Shown piece after piece: positions 45,104 to 54,245 of a stretch of DNA of 64,000 nucleotides. The stretch spans positions 248,001 to 312,000 of the forward strand of contig NZ_JOBF01000014.1 of NCBI RefSeq assembly GCF_000718635.1, in the 5' to 3' direction. This DNA is from Streptomyces varsoviensis. Its GTDB lineage: Bacteria; Actinomycetota; Actinomycetes; Streptomycetales; Streptomycetaceae. The first letter of the stretch is position 1. Each line of letters starts with the position of its first letter. A program made the position numbers and the translations under genes. The notes beneath the pieces are model-generated. The model was given only the letters and a program-made list of their open reading frames with translations, was not told the DNA's origin and searched no databases.

Positions 45104-46440
45104 GGGGTGGTCTCTCCAGTGCGGGAGCTGTGGGGGGTGCGCTGGACGGGGATGTGGGAGGAGGCGCCCGTACGGGCCTCGGCGGGCTGGACGGACTCGG
45201 CGGCCACGCCGGCCTCCACGGCCACGGCAGGCTCGACCGACCCGCCGGCCACCGCGGACTCGGCGTCCGGGAGCAGGGCGAGCCGTTCCAGGAGGTGTTC
45301 GCCCTGGCCGTGGATGTTGCCGACGGCCACCAGGGAGGCGTCGCCGGGCATGGCGTCGAGGAGCTGGGCGAGCAGTGCGTCGGGGTCGCGCCCGTCGCCG
45401 CCGAGGTCGACGACCCGGCCCTGCCAGTGGGCGGGAATGCCCTCGCGGGCGCTCCTGGTGGGGTGCCCGATCAGGAAGACGGTGTCGGGGTCGAGGTCGG
45501 GGATGATCGCGCCCATCTGACCGTTGCGTTCGACGCGGTCGGGGCGGCAGTTGATGACGACGTGCAGGGGCCGGTCGATCGCGCCGAGGCCGAGGAGCTG
45601 GCGTACGTTCATCAGCGTCGACTCGGGGTCGTTGGCCGCGAAGACGTTGGCGAAGGAGAGCCGGTGGCCGCTGGGCGTGCGGTACTTCTCCACCGAGAGG
45701 ACTCCGGGGTCCGGCGGCGCGTCGTACATGCCCTGGAGCGCCGTGGCGCGGTCCACGCCGAGGAGTTCGGCGACGGCGATCGCGATGGCGACGTTCTCCT
45801 TGAAGGTGAACCAACTGAAGCCGCGCAGCTCGTCGTCGGAGACGGTCTCCGGGTCGGCCACGATCAGCTCGCAGTTCCGGGCGGCGGCCTCCTCGCGGAG
45901 GATGTGCAGCCGGTCCCGCTCGGCGGTGACGCAGACGCCGCCGACGGGCATCGAGCGGCACAGCGAGCGGGCCACGTCGTCGAGGGTGGGGCCCATCTCG
46001 GCGAGATGGTCCTCGCGGACGTTGCAGAGCACCCCGATGGTGGAGCGGATCAGCTTGGTCTGGTTGACCTCCTGGAGGGCCGGCATCACCGCCATGCACT
46101 CGATGACGAGCGCGTCGGGGCGGTAGGAGGCGGCACGCCGGACGATGCCGATCTGCTCGACGACGTTGGCGATGCCGAACTTGCGGTAGACCGGCTCCTC
46201 CGTGGCATCGGGGTGGATGAAGCGGGCGGCGGTGCCCGTGGTCTTGGCGACGGTGGTGAGATCGCCGCCGCGCAGCGCGCCCGCGCACAGCCGGGTGATG
46301 GAGCTCTTGCCGCGGATGCCGTTGACGAGCAACCGCTGGGGGATCGCTTCGAGGGCGGCGTAGTGCCGGCGCTGTTCGACGATGCCGGCGATGAGGAGGG
46401 CGAGGGAGGCGATGAGGAAGACGCTGTAGAGGAAAAGCAT
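45100..46440 (-). CDS. pgsB: Poly-gamma-glutamate synthetase PgsB/CapB
   Basis: 446 residues starting with one helix ([20 protein letters not shown]), then a Mur-ligase-type ATP domain with [13 protein letters not shown] (41-47 P-loop), [19 protein letters not shown] and [20 protein letters not shown]. It ligates glutamate residues through their gamma carboxyl. The last 45 residues are Ala/Val/Pro-rich. The tract upstream of the ATG stays open in frame for over 250 bp without any start codon. Confidence 0.92.
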   Translation of the reverse strand: MLFLYSVFLIASLALLIAGIVEQRRHYAALEAIPQRLLVNGIRGKSSITRLCAGALRGGDLTTVAKTTGTAARFIHPDATEEPVYRKFGIANVVEQIGIVRRAASYRPDALVIECMAVMPALQEVNQTKLIRSTIGVLCNVREDHLAEMGPTLDDVARSLCRSMPVGGVCVTAERDRLHILREEAAARNCELIVADPETVSDDELRGFSWFTFKENVAIAIAVAELLGVDRATALQGMYDAPPDPGVLSVEKYRTPSGHRLSFANVFAANDPESTLMNVRQLLGLGAIDRPLHVVINCRPDRVERNGQMGAIIPDLDPDTVFLIGHPTRSAREGIPAHWQGRVVDLGGDGRDPDALLAQLLDAMPGDASLVAVGNIHGQGEHLLERLALLPDAESAVAGGSVEPAVAVEAGVAAESVQPAEARTGASSHIPVQRTPHSSRTGETTP

Positions 46441-46448
46441 GTCCCTGC

Positions 46449-46553
46449 TTGTCAGTTGCCCGGGAGGGCGGTGGGGGGAAGGTTTGTCGATTGCCCTGGG
46501 GGCGGTGGGGGGAGAGGGTTGCGAGCTGCCCTGCGGGCGGGGAGGGGGGAGGA
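46449..46553. repeat. 35-bp tandem repeat, 3 copies, before pgsB
   Basis: Units begin at 46449, 46484 and 46519 with a period of exactly 35 bp. Each starts ttgtc(a/g)(g)(t)ttgccc or a close variant and has a G-rich end. They resemble the last codons of the upstream gene (46714-46745). Confidence 0.75.
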
Positions 46554-46575
46554 AGCCTCGCCCGCAGACCGGCCC

Positions 46576-46695
46576 GTAGCGCTGCCCGTAGCCCTGGACG
46601 TAGTTCTGGACGTAGTTCTGGACGTAGTTCTGGCCGTAGTTCTGGCCGTAGTTCTGGCCGTAGTTCTGGCCGTAGTTCTGGCCGTAGTCCTGGGA
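46576..46695. repeat. 12-bp tandem repeat, 10 copies, before pgsB
   Basis: Units gtagttctgg(a/c)c run from 46576 to 46695; five middle copies are identical. On the minus strand, in the frame of pgsB, they read QNYG or QNYV. Confidence 0.9.
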
Positions 46696-46715
46696 GAAGG
46701 CGACAGGAAGCCCTG

Positions 46716-48989
46716 TCAGTTGCCCTGGAGGGCGGCCGTGAGGGGCCGCCCGGCGGCCGGGCCGTGGCGGTCGGCGTCCGCGAGCCGCTGTCTGATGAGT
46801 TCGAGGGAGCGGGCGAGCGATCCCACCTCGTCGTGGTGGCGCGGGTAGATCACGCTCGTACGGTCGCCCGCCGCGAGCGCCGCGGCCGACCGGTCGACGG
46901 CGCGCAGCGGCCGGATGACGGTGAGGTGGAGCCAGCCGAGGCAGAGCAGGGCGGCGGTGAAGGCGAGCAGCCCCACGAGGATCGCGCGCCGCTGCGTCTC
47001 GTACGAGGCCAACGGCAGCCAGGACAGCGGCTTCTGGGTGACGACGCGCCAGCCGAGGCCGTCGACGGGAGCGGTGCCCTTGACGGGGGCGTCGGCGGTG
47101 AGCGTACGGGCCTGGTGGCCGGGGCGCGCGCTGAAGGCGATGAAGCCCTGGTTGGAGCCGATCACCCGGTCGTGGGCGTCGACGAGCCAGGAGCGCCCGA
47201 GGCCGGGGCGGCTGAGCAGCCCGTTGAAGGCCGAGGGTTCGAACTCGCCGACGAGCCGGTGGCCGTCCTTGCCGAAGGGCACGACGGCGGCGGAGACGGG
47301 CACCTTGCCGCCGTGGTTGAGCTGGAGGACGGCGGGCGCCGCGTCAGCGGTGTTACCGGCGCTTCCGGCGCTACCGGTGTTTCCCGCGCTACCAGTGTTT
47401 CCAGCGCTACCGGTGTTTCCGGCGTTATCGGCGTTCTTCGTGCTCTTCGCGCTGCCCAGGGCCGCCTCGCGGTCGACGCCGCCCTTCGTGGTCCCGGAGC
47501 GCCGCACGATCTTGCCGTCCCCGTCCACGAGGTACAGGGCGCTCCATTCGGAGTGCTTGGGCAGCAGCGTGTCCATGGCGTCGCCGATACGGTCCCGGCC
47601 GGCGCCGCCGCCGAGCCGGGCGACCGAGGTCAGGTCGGCGATCCCCTCGCCGAGCGTGCGCCGCACCCGCTCGGAGGCCGCCTCGGTCCGGTACTTCTGG
47701 TCCTGGGCGGTCTGTTCGGGTACGGGGCCCCGGCCGTCGGCGAGGTTGAGTACGGGCAGCGCCACGGCCCAGGCGGTGATGAGGGCCGCGCAGCACAGCG
47801 CGGTCGCCCGCAGCCCGCCGCGTACGGGCCTCGTCTTCGTCACGGCACCGGACGCGGGACCGGAGACGGGACCGGACGCGGGACCGGAGACGGTTCGGGC
47901 CATGACTCCGGACGCGGCGTGGGGTGCCGGTGCCGGCACCGGCCGTTCGCCTTCGCCGAGGAGTTGGCGGCGCAGCGTCTCCAGGGTCGCGCCGATCCGG
48001 GCGGTCTCGCCGCGGCCGGTCGCCGGTACGGGCCGGTCCAGGCTGCCGCGTACGAGCCGGGCGGCCTCCATGTCCAGTACGCGCAGCGGGCGTTGGACGC
48101 GGCGTACGAGCCACCAGGCGACAAGGAGGGCGATCACCAGGAGGACGACGGCGGCGAGCGGCCCGAGGAGGCGGTCGCTGCCGACGGCGGTGCCGGAGGG
48201 GACGGGGACGGTGGTGACGACGGAGAGGCCGAGGCGCTGGACGCGGTCGCCGCCGGGGACGTCCGCGCGGCCGACGGCGAAGTAGCGGTCGCCGTCGCGG
48301 TGTACGGGCCCGGAGTCGCTCGCGGCGAGCCCCCGCACGCCGGAGTTGTCGGCCTGGTCGCCCGAGGCGGCGAGGACGCGGCCGCCGGGGCCGGTGACGA
48401 AGGTGGTGCGGTTGCCGCGCTCGGCGGGCAGCCGCAGCGTGCCCGCGGCGACGACCAGTTGTTCCGTTCCGCGCGGCCCGTCGACGTAGGCGAAGGACAG
48501 CAGCCGGGGCGCGCCGGATTCGGTGGCGACCAGGCGGGGCCGGAGGCTGTCGTCGGAGCGGCCGTCGAAGGTGTCGAGGGGCACGGTTTCCCCGCGCGCG
48601 GCGAGGAGTCTGCCCGTTTTCGGGTCCACGACCGCGAGTCCGCGCCACTTCCGATAAGCGGCGCTGAGTGAACTCAATACCGCTTCGGGGGGTTTTGGTG
48701 AATCTTGCTCAAGAACTTCTACGGCATCCCGGAGATCGGCCGTGTTCTGTTCCAGAGAAGAGCCGAGAGAACGCGCCGTATCGGTCGCGACATGCTCCTG
48801 GGACTCGACGATGGCGCGGGATACGGAGTGGTCGTCGGAGCTACCGACGGTAAGAGAGGTTAGGGCGGAAATTGCCACCAACAAGGCCAACAACGCCGTT
48901 ATCGGCGGCTGTACGCCACCGAGCAACGGCATATTCGCGCGCTTGCGCCGGGCCTGTGGCGGTCGAGGGGCAGCCCCCGCTGCCTGCAT
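46716..48989 (-). CDS. Membrane protein with two cache-type sensor domains and two HAMP-like segments
   Basis: 757 residues. The order is helix (about 28-48), extracellular domain, helix (about 275-295), HAMP-like segment, helix (about 400-420), a second extracellular domain, helix (about 680-700) and a second HAMP-like end. The two halves look like a duplicated sensor. No kinase, phosphatase or methyl-accepting domain is fused, so the output is unknown. A Gly/Asn/Thr/Ser repeat (NTGSAG) interrupts the second domain. The first about 115 codons have markedly lower third-position GC than the rest. It precedes pgsB on the same strand. Confidence 0.82.
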   Translation of the reverse strand: MQAAGAAPRPPQARRKRANMPLLGGVQPPITALLALLVAISALTSLTVGSSDDHSVSRAIVESQEHVATDTARSLGSSLEQNTADLRDAVEVLEQDSPKPPEAVLSSLSAAYRKWRGLAVVDPKTGRLLAARGETVPLDTFDGRSDDSLRPRLVATESGAPRLLSFAYVDGPRGTEQLVVAAGTLRLPAERGNRTTFVTGPGGRVLAASGDQADNSGVRGLAASDSGPVHRDGDRYFAVGRADVPGGDRVQRLGLSVVTTVPVPSGTAVGSDRLLGPLAAVVLLVIALLVAWWLVRRVQRPLRVLDMEAARLVRGSLDRPVPATGRGETARIGATLETLRRQLLGEGERPVPAPAPHAASGVMARTVSGPASGPVSGPASGAVTKTRPVRGGLRATALCCAALITAWAVALPVLNLADGRGPVPEQTAQDQKYRTEAASERVRRTLGEGIADLTSVARLGGGAGRDRIGDAMDTLLPKHSEWSALYLVDGDGKIVRRSGTTKGGVDREAALGSAKSTKNADNAGNTGSAGNTGSAGNTGSAGSAGNTADAAPAVLQLNHGGKVPVSAAVVPFGKDGHRLVGEFEPSAFNGLLSRPGLGRSWLVDAHDRVIGSNQGFIAFSARPGHQARTLTADAPVKGTAPVDGLGWRVVTQKPLSWLPLASYETQRRAILVGLLAFTAALLCLGWLHLTVIRPLRAVDRSAAALAAGDRTSVIYPRHHDEVGSLARSLELIRQRLADADRHGPAAGRPLTAALQGN

Positions 48990-49181
48990 GGCATCGCTCC
49001 TGGTCAGGGAAGTTCGGCACGCCAGTTCATGAATTGGCGAACATCGTATCTCATGATTAACGCCATTCCTGGAGGGCCGATCACCCCAGCGAAAGACAAC
49101 CTCGGTATCGACACAGGGAGTTGACGTGCGGTTTCACCAGCGTTGTCACACGGTTCTCACGAATCCGACACAAGAGATTGC

Positions 49182-49196
49182 GGATTGGACCAATCC
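49182..49196. promoter_or_regulatory. Palindrome in the spacer before the secreted protein gene
   Basis: GGATTGG-A-CCAATCC is a perfect 7-bp inverted repeat with one central base, 52 bp upstream of the ATG at 49248, in an AT-richer stretch. It may be an operator. Confidence 0.4.
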
Positions 49197-49247
49197 ACCT
49201 CTCGCCTGTGACAATTCGCCCGCCGAGAGCGCCTACGCTGTATCCCC

Positions 49248-50201
49248 ATGCAATTCCCCGCAGTCACGCCGCCCCGCCGCCGACGCACCGCCCTCACCAC
49301 GCTTTTCGTCCTGTGTGCGGCGGGGGCCCTCGCGGTCGTCACCGCACTCCTCACACTCCGCATATCCCACTCCGCGCCCGCGCGGCCGGTCCTGCGCCTG
49401 ACCGAGGAAGTCGGCGATTACGTGGCGGACTTCCCCCGCCACGGCGGATACCGCGGCCCCACCGCCGAACAGCGGGCCGCGCTCGCGGAGGGGGTCGCCA
49501 CGGTGCTCGACGGCCGGCTCGACAGCGCCCGCGAGCGCCTTTCGGCCGTCGACTACACGGTGCGCACCGCACGGCTCGCGGGCACGGACCGCACGGTGGC
49601 CGAGATCACAGAGAAACACCGCACGGATCGCGGCTGGGGCCGCGTCTACATCGACCTCGACCACCGCGTCCGCTGGAGCGTCCAAGTCCCCCACCCGCGC
49701 TCGGACTTGGACACCGAACTGATCGGCGCCGGCCTCTTCGCCCGGACGCCCGGCGGCGTCCTGGTGCTCGCCGGAGCACCGCGCGACGCGGGCACCGGCA
49801 TCTCCGCCGACATGGCCCACCGCCGGGACTCCGTCTTCGACGCGATCTGCGACGAACTCGTCGCCCGCCGCCTCCCCGGCATCCAGGTGCACGGCTTCGC
49901 CGACGACAGTTCGCCCGGCCACGACATCGTGCTCTCCCCCGGCCCCGACGCCGCCGACCCGGCCCCCGCCCGCCGCGCCGCGAAGCGGCTCGCCACCGCC
50001 GGCTTCGCCGTCTGCCGCGCCTGGTCCCAGCAGTGCGGCCGCCTCGAAGGCACCACCAACGTCCAGGCCCAGTCCGCCGCCGACCACGGCGTCCCCTTCC
50101 TCCACGTCGAGAACAACCGCGCCCTCCGTGCCTCCACCGCGTCCCGAACGCGCCTGGTGACCGCGCTGAGCGACATCGCGCGGTCGTGGATGAAGGAATG
50201 A
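49248..50201 (+). CDS. Predicted secreted protein of unknown function beside the pgs locus
   Basis: 317 residues with a signal anchor (TALTTLFVLCAAGALAVVTALL). The C-terminal half (GGVLVLAGAPRDAGTGISAD, IQVHGFADDSSPGHDIVL, VQAQSAADHGVPFLHVEN) shows histidines and an ordered alpha/beta pattern that recalls metallo-amidase or hydrolase folds, but I find no exact family. Divergence from the pgs cluster suggests a link, for example polymer turnover (inference). Confidence 0.68.
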   Translation: MQFPAVTPPRRRRTALTTLFVLCAAGALAVVTALLTLRISHSAPARPVLRLTEEVGDYVADFPRHGGYRGPTAEQRAALAEGVATVLDGRLDSARERLSAVDYTVRTARLAGTDRTVAEITEKHRTDRGWGRVYIDLDHRVRWSVQVPHPRSDLDTELIGAGLFARTPGGVLVLAGAPRDAGTGISADMAHRRDSVFDAICDELVARRLPGIQVHGFADDSSPGHDIVLSPGPDAADPAPARRAAKRLATAGFAVCRAWSQQCGRLEGTTNVQAQSAADHGVPFLHVENNRALRASTASRTRLVTALSDIARSWMKE

Positions 50202-50341
50202 GGAGATGAGGGGATGAAGGGCCGGTCCCCGTCGGGGACGCGGCGGTCAGCGGCATCGCGGCGTGGGCCGAGCCGCGGGGATACGGCCGCGTCAGGACGC
50301 GGTACAGGGCCGCCGGGACGAAGGGCGGTCGGCGGCAGGGG

Positions 50342-51430
50342 TCAGGCTGGGGTCCAGGGGCCCAGGGCCAGGCCGGGTTCTTCGGCGCGCTGGCGGGCGA
50401 TGCGCAGGGCGCCGTCCGCGGCGATGGCGGCGAGGACGACGCGGCCGCGTGCGTCCAGGGCGAGGGCGGGGGCGCCCACGCATTCGCCGCCGGTCTCGGA
50501 CCAGAACGCGCCCGCCGTCTCGTCCCCCGTCGGGTACGCGGCGACGGCCACCCGGCCGTTCTCGGCGCGCTGGGCGAGCACCGTGCAGTCGTGGCCGTCG
50601 ACGGCCGTACGGAGCAGGGCCACCGGGCCCGTACCGGCGCCGCCGAGCGAGCGCACCACGCCGCCCGACTCGTCCTCGGCGCCCTCCCCTCCCTCGGCGC
50701 TCGCGGAATCCGCACGCCACGCCCGTACCTCGCCGCTCTCGGCGTCCCGCCAGAAGTGGGTGACGGACGTGTCGCCGGTCGCGACGGACGTCGCGGTGCC
50801 CGGCGCCGCGACCGCCGGCACCGCCGGGGCCCGCTTCAGGTCGCCGCCCGGCTTCTCCTGGCTCCAGCGGTGCGCGGCCTGGCGCGCGGGGGCGATCACG
50901 TCGACGCGGCCGTCGCCGGTCGCCGCGGCGGAGAGCCCGTCGAGCAGTTCGTAGCCCTTGAGGTCCAGCCAGCCGCTCCAGGAACCCTTGGCGTCCTGTT
51001 TCCGACCGCACACACCGCCCCCGGCGTTGCGTACGAAGACGTGCAGCGCGCCCGAGTGGCCGACGACCGCCGCCGGGAGCCCGATCTGCCCCGCGCGCCG
51101 CCAGTCGCCGCCGTAGGGCGTGCCGAGGGCCCGCCACATCGTCGTCGGACGGCCCGGCTGGAACTGCGTGGCGTGCACGACGTCCGTCGCGACCTCGTCG
51201 TTGTCCTTCGGCTGCTGCCGCAGCCCCACCAAGTGCGCGTAGCCGTCGGGCCCCTGGGCCACCGAGAGGTACGGCAGCAGCCCCGGCGCGGGCAGCAGTT
51301 CGGGGCCAGTCCATGCGGGGCCGCCGGGGCGGTCCTCGGTCCAGCGGGCGATGCCCTCCGCCCTCGGGGCGTAGGCCGTGAGCCTGCCGTCCGTACCGCG
51401 CAGCAGCCAGCCGGTGGTGGGGGTGTGCAT
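50342..51430 (-). CDS. Unknown beta-propeller-like protein
   Basis: 362 residues from the ATG (MHTPTTGWLLRGTDGRLTAY). Repeated blocks with Trp/Asp/Gly (GYAHLVGLRQ, GALHVFVRNAGGG, RVDVIAPARQAAHRW, GRVAVAAYPTGDETAGAFW) suggest a six- or seven-bladed propeller related to PLL-type lectins. No signal peptide is visible from this start; an upstream extension is open but Gly/Arg-rich and unlikely. Function is unknown. Confidence 0.65.
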   Translation of the reverse strand: MHTPTTGWLLRGTDGRLTAYAPRAEGIARWTEDRPGGPAWTGPELLPAPGLLPYLSVAQGPDGYAHLVGLRQQPKDNDEVATDVVHATQFQPGRPTTMWRALGTPYGGDWRRAGQIGLPAAVVGHSGALHVFVRNAGGGVCGRKQDAKGSWSGWLDLKGYELLDGLSAAATGDGRVDVIAPARQAAHRWSQEKPGGDLKRAPAVPAVAAPGTATSVATGDTSVTHFWRDAESGEVRAWRADSASAEGGEGAEDESGGVVRSLGGAGTGPVALLRTAVDGHDCTVLAQRAENGRVAVAAYPTGDETAGAFWSETGGECVGAPALALDARGRVVLAAIAADGALRIARQRAEEPGLALGPWTPA

Positions 51431-51679
51431 GACTCGCCGCCAACCTTCCTGAAGAACGAATTCCGCGGTGCGCGGCACTGTCCGGCACACAAACCGATGG
51501 CCATCGACAATATCACTGGGCCCCGCGGCACCCGCCGCCCTCACCCCTCGCCCCACGGCCCTCACCTCTCGCCCCTTACCCCTTGGACCCCTTGCCCCTC
51601 GGCCGCTCGGCTCCCGGCCCCCGGCCCTCACCTCTCGCCCGGTCCGGCGCCCGCACCGGTCGCGTGCGAGGCTGTCCCC
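51431..51679. other. Spacer upstream of the NYN gene
   Basis: Contains C-rich direct repeats of ctcacctctcgcccc type and no supportable gene. It must hold promoters for the divergent genes. Confidence 0.5.
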
Positions 51680-52186
51680 ATGCACACGCTGCTGATCGTG
51701 GACGGGGCGAACGTCGTCGGGTCGGTGCCCGACGGCTGGTGGCGCGACCGCCGGGGCGCCGCCGAGCGGCTGCGCGACCGGCTCGCCCCGTTCGCCGCGG
51801 ACGGCCTGCCCGGCGCCGGCCTCGCGCCCCCGCTGGAGATCGTCCTCGTCGTGGAGGGCGCGGCCCGCCGGGTCGCCTCCGTGCCGGGCGTACGGACCGA
51901 CGCGGCGGACGGCAGCGGCGACGACCGGATCGTGGAACTGGTCGCGGACCGCGCGGACGACCGGCGCTGCGTCGTGGTCACGGCCGACCGGGAACTACGA
52001 TCGCGCGTGGCGGCGCTGGGCGCCGAGGTGGCCGGCCCCCGGACCGTACGCCCCGACGCCGGCCGACGGGCCGGCACCGGGCGCCCCTCCGATACCGGAG
52101 ACCCCTCCGACACCGAGCCTTCCGCCGCTGAAGAATCAGCCGAGGGACCACCCCAGACTCCGTCCGAAGGACCACAAGCCCCGTAG
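51680..52186 (+). CDS. NYN/PIN-like domain protein (YacP-type)
   Basis: 168 residues. The PIN-like fold opens LLIVDGANVVGSVPDGWWRD with the first catalytic Asp, and later GDDRIVELVADRADDRRCVV and VTADRELRSRVAALGAEV carry the others. Such proteins are RNA-cleaving; homologues are sometimes labelled NTP pyrophosphohydrolase, which the fold does not support. A Ser/Thr/Glu/Pro-rich tail follows (about 125-168). Confidence 0.82.
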   Translation: MHTLLIVDGANVVGSVPDGWWRDRRGAAERLRDRLAPFAADGLPGAGLAPPLEIVLVVEGAARRVASVPGVRTDAADGSGDDRIVELVADRADDRRCVVVTADRELRSRVAALGAEVAGPRTVRPDAGRRAGTGRPSDTGDPSDTEPSAAEESAEGPPQTPSEGPQAP

Positions 52187-52233
52187 CACGCCGAGCTCAC
52201 CGACCTGCTGCCCCCACCCCTCCGTACATCCGG

Positions 52234-53874
52234 CTACCGCTCCCCCTCCGCCGCCCCCACCCGGCTGTGCCGCCGTCCGTACGCGAAGTAGACGACGAAG
52301 CCCAGCGCCATCCACACCCCGAACCGCAGCCAGGTCTCCGCGGGCAGGTTCACCATCAGCCACAGCGAGGCCAGTACGGACAGCACGGGGACGAGCGGCA
52401 CCAGCGGCGTGCGGAAGGCGCGCGGGACATCGGGCCGGGTCCGGCGCAGGATGATCACGCCGAGCGCGACGACGACGAAGGCGAAGAGGGTGCCGATGTT
52501 GACGAGTTCGGCCAGCACGTCGATCGAGGTGAAACCGGCGACGACCGCGACGACGAGGCCGAGCGCGATCGTCGAGCGGTACGGCGTGCCGAAGCGCGGG
52601 TGTACGCGCGAGAAGACCGTGGGCAGCAGCCCGTCCCGGCTCATCGCGAAGAACACCCGGCTCTGGCCGAGCAGCAGGATCATGCAGACGGAGGTCAGGC
52701 CGACCACCGCGCCGAAGCTGATCAGCCCGGCCCAGAAGGGGTGCCCGACCGCCTTGAACGCGTCGGCGAGCGGCGCGTCGACCGTTAGCGAGCTGTACTT
52801 CTGCATGCCGGTGACGACGACGGAGACGGCCACGTACAGCACGGTGCAGATGGCGAGCGAGCCGAGGATGCCGCGCGGCACGTCGCGCTGCGGGCTGCGG
52901 GTCTCCTCGGCGGCGGTGGCGACGATGTCGAAGCCGATGAAGGCGAAGAAGACCACGGCCGCGGCCGAGAAGACGCCCATCACGCCGAAGTTGGAGGGCG
53001 TGAACCCGAACATGATCTGGGCGAGCGGCGCCGCCAGCCCGCCGGCGCCGCTGCTGGGCTCGGAGGGCGGTACGAAGGGCCGGTAGTTGGCGCCGGTGAT
53101 GAAGAAGGAGCCCGCGATCACGACCACCAGCACCACGGCGACCTTGACGCCGACGACGACCGACGTCACGCGCGAGGACAGCTTCATCCCGACGATCAGG
53201 ATGGCGGTCAGCACGAGCACCAGCAGGCACGCGAACAGGTCGAAGCCGAAGTGCCCGCTCTTCGGCCCGGACAGCGCGTCCGGCATCCGCCAGCCCGCCG
53301 TCTCCAGCAGCGAGCGGACATAGCCGGACCAGCCGACGGCGACGACGGCGCAGCCGAGCGCGAGTTCCAGGACCAGGTCCCAGCCGATGATCCAGGCGGG
53401 GAGTTCGCCGAGCGAGGCGTACGAGAAGGTGTACGCGGAACCGGCGACCGGGACGGTCGAGGCGAACTCGGCGTAGCAGAGCGCGGCGAGCGCGCACACC
53501 AGGCCGGCGAGGACGAAGGCGAGGGCTACGGCGGGGCCCGCCGTCTCCTTCGCGATCTTCCCGGTCAGCACGAAGATGCCGGTGCCGATGACCACGCCGA
53601 CGCCGAAGACCGTGAGGTCGAGCGCGGAGAGGGACTTGCGGAGGGTGTGCTCCGGCTCCTCGGTGTCCTGGATCGACTGCTCGATCGACTTCGTCCGCAG
53701 CATCCCTTTCCCGCCGCCGCGCACCCGCGCTGCCCGATCCGCCCGGTCCGGCCTCTTCCCCTGCCCCGCCCGCGCCGGTCCCTCCGCCCGCCCGGCCCGC
53801 TCCGGCCCCTCGGCGCGCTCCGGCCCATCCGGCCGCTCCGACCCTCCCGGCCGCTCCCCCGACGTATCACCCAT
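52234..53874 (-). CDS. Amino acid permease, APC superfamily
   Basis: 546 residues. GGAGGTG 5 bases before the ATG at 53874 supports this start, giving a 60-residue Gly/Arg/Pro-rich cytoplasmic leader (repeated ERA/GPERA). The transport part begins LRKSLSALDLTVFGVGVVIG with the conserved TGIFVLTG, and has about 12 helices, including AGSAYTFSYASLGELPAWII and AFIGFDIVATAAEETRSPQR. It resembles cationic amino acid transporters of the CAT/YfnA type. Substrate is not certain. Confidence 0.9.
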   Translation of the reverse strand: MGDTSGERPGGSERPDGPERAEGPERAGRAEGPARAGQGKRPDRADRAARVRGGGKGMLRTKSIEQSIQDTEEPEHTLRKSLSALDLTVFGVGVVIGTGIFVLTGKIAKETAGPAVALAFVLAGLVCALAALCYAEFASTVPVAGSAYTFSYASLGELPAWIIGWDLVLELALGCAVVAVGWSGYVRSLLETAGWRMPDALSGPKSGHFGFDLFACLLVLVLTAILIVGMKLSSRVTSVVVGVKVAVVLVVVIAGSFFITGANYRPFVPPSEPSSGAGGLAAPLAQIMFGFTPSNFGVMGVFSAAAVVFFAFIGFDIVATAAEETRSPQRDVPRGILGSLAICTVLYVAVSVVVTGMQKYSSLTVDAPLADAFKAVGHPFWAGLISFGAVVGLTSVCMILLLGQSRVFFAMSRDGLLPTVFSRVHPRFGTPYRSTIALGLVVAVVAGFTSIDVLAELVNIGTLFAFVVVALGVIILRRTRPDVPRAFRTPLVPLVPVLSVLASLWLMVNLPAETWLRFGVWMALGFVVYFAYGRRHSRVGAAEGER

Positions 53875-54146
53875 CGCCGCACCTCCGCCTGATCGGCCGT
53901 CGCCCGCCCTGAACTGGGCGAGTCTCCGCAATGTTCGAAGCCATGCCCAGCGCCCGCGGCTGCGCGCCGCCGGATTCACCCGAACTGACGCGGGACCGGC
54001 TACGCCAGGTGTCCTCCGGAACCACTCGAAGGGGGGCGGGCCCGGTCCCGGGGCTGTCGGAGGCCGCACGGAAAACCGTTGGCGGAGCGCGGGCGGCCAC
54101 TGCTACCTTCCGGACGGCCGTGCGAGACAACGAGGAGGTGGTACCC
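53875..54146. other. Spacer between the permease and the leader ORF
   Basis: No supported gene; open but start-poor frames in this stretch do not look like a known protein. It contains divergent promoters, not recognisable by eye. Confidence 0.5.
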
Positions 54147-54200
54147 GTGAACGCAGTATCGACATGGGTGCTCCCCTCCGGGGTCACGGTCGGGCGATAG
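54147..54200 (+). CDS. 17-residue leader peptide ORF
   Basis: GTG at 54147, 6 bases behind GAGGAGGTGG, one of the strongest ribosome sites in the window, encodes NAVSTWVLPSGVTVGR after the initiator and ends with TAG. The hydrolase gene starts 45 bp later. Length, strong initiation and the hairpin over its stop codon suggest a regulatory leader; no run of one amino acid reveals a signal. Confidence 0.5.
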   Translation: MNAVSTWVLPSGVTVGR

Positions 54201-54208
54201 GTCGCCCG
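54191..54208 (+). promoter_or_regulatory. Hairpin overlapping the leader stop codon
   Basis: CGGGCG-ATAGGT-CGCCCG forms a 6-bp stem with the TAG in its loop. It lies between the leader ORF and the hydrolase gene and could couple translation of the two. Confidence 0.45.
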
Positions 54209-54245
54209 GGAGCGCCGTCCACGCGCACTCCCGAAAGGCATGACC

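Noticed and set aside
46449..46695. Possible CRISPR array
   Set aside because: The 12-bp and 35-bp units are contiguous direct repeats without unique spacers, and no cas gene is near.
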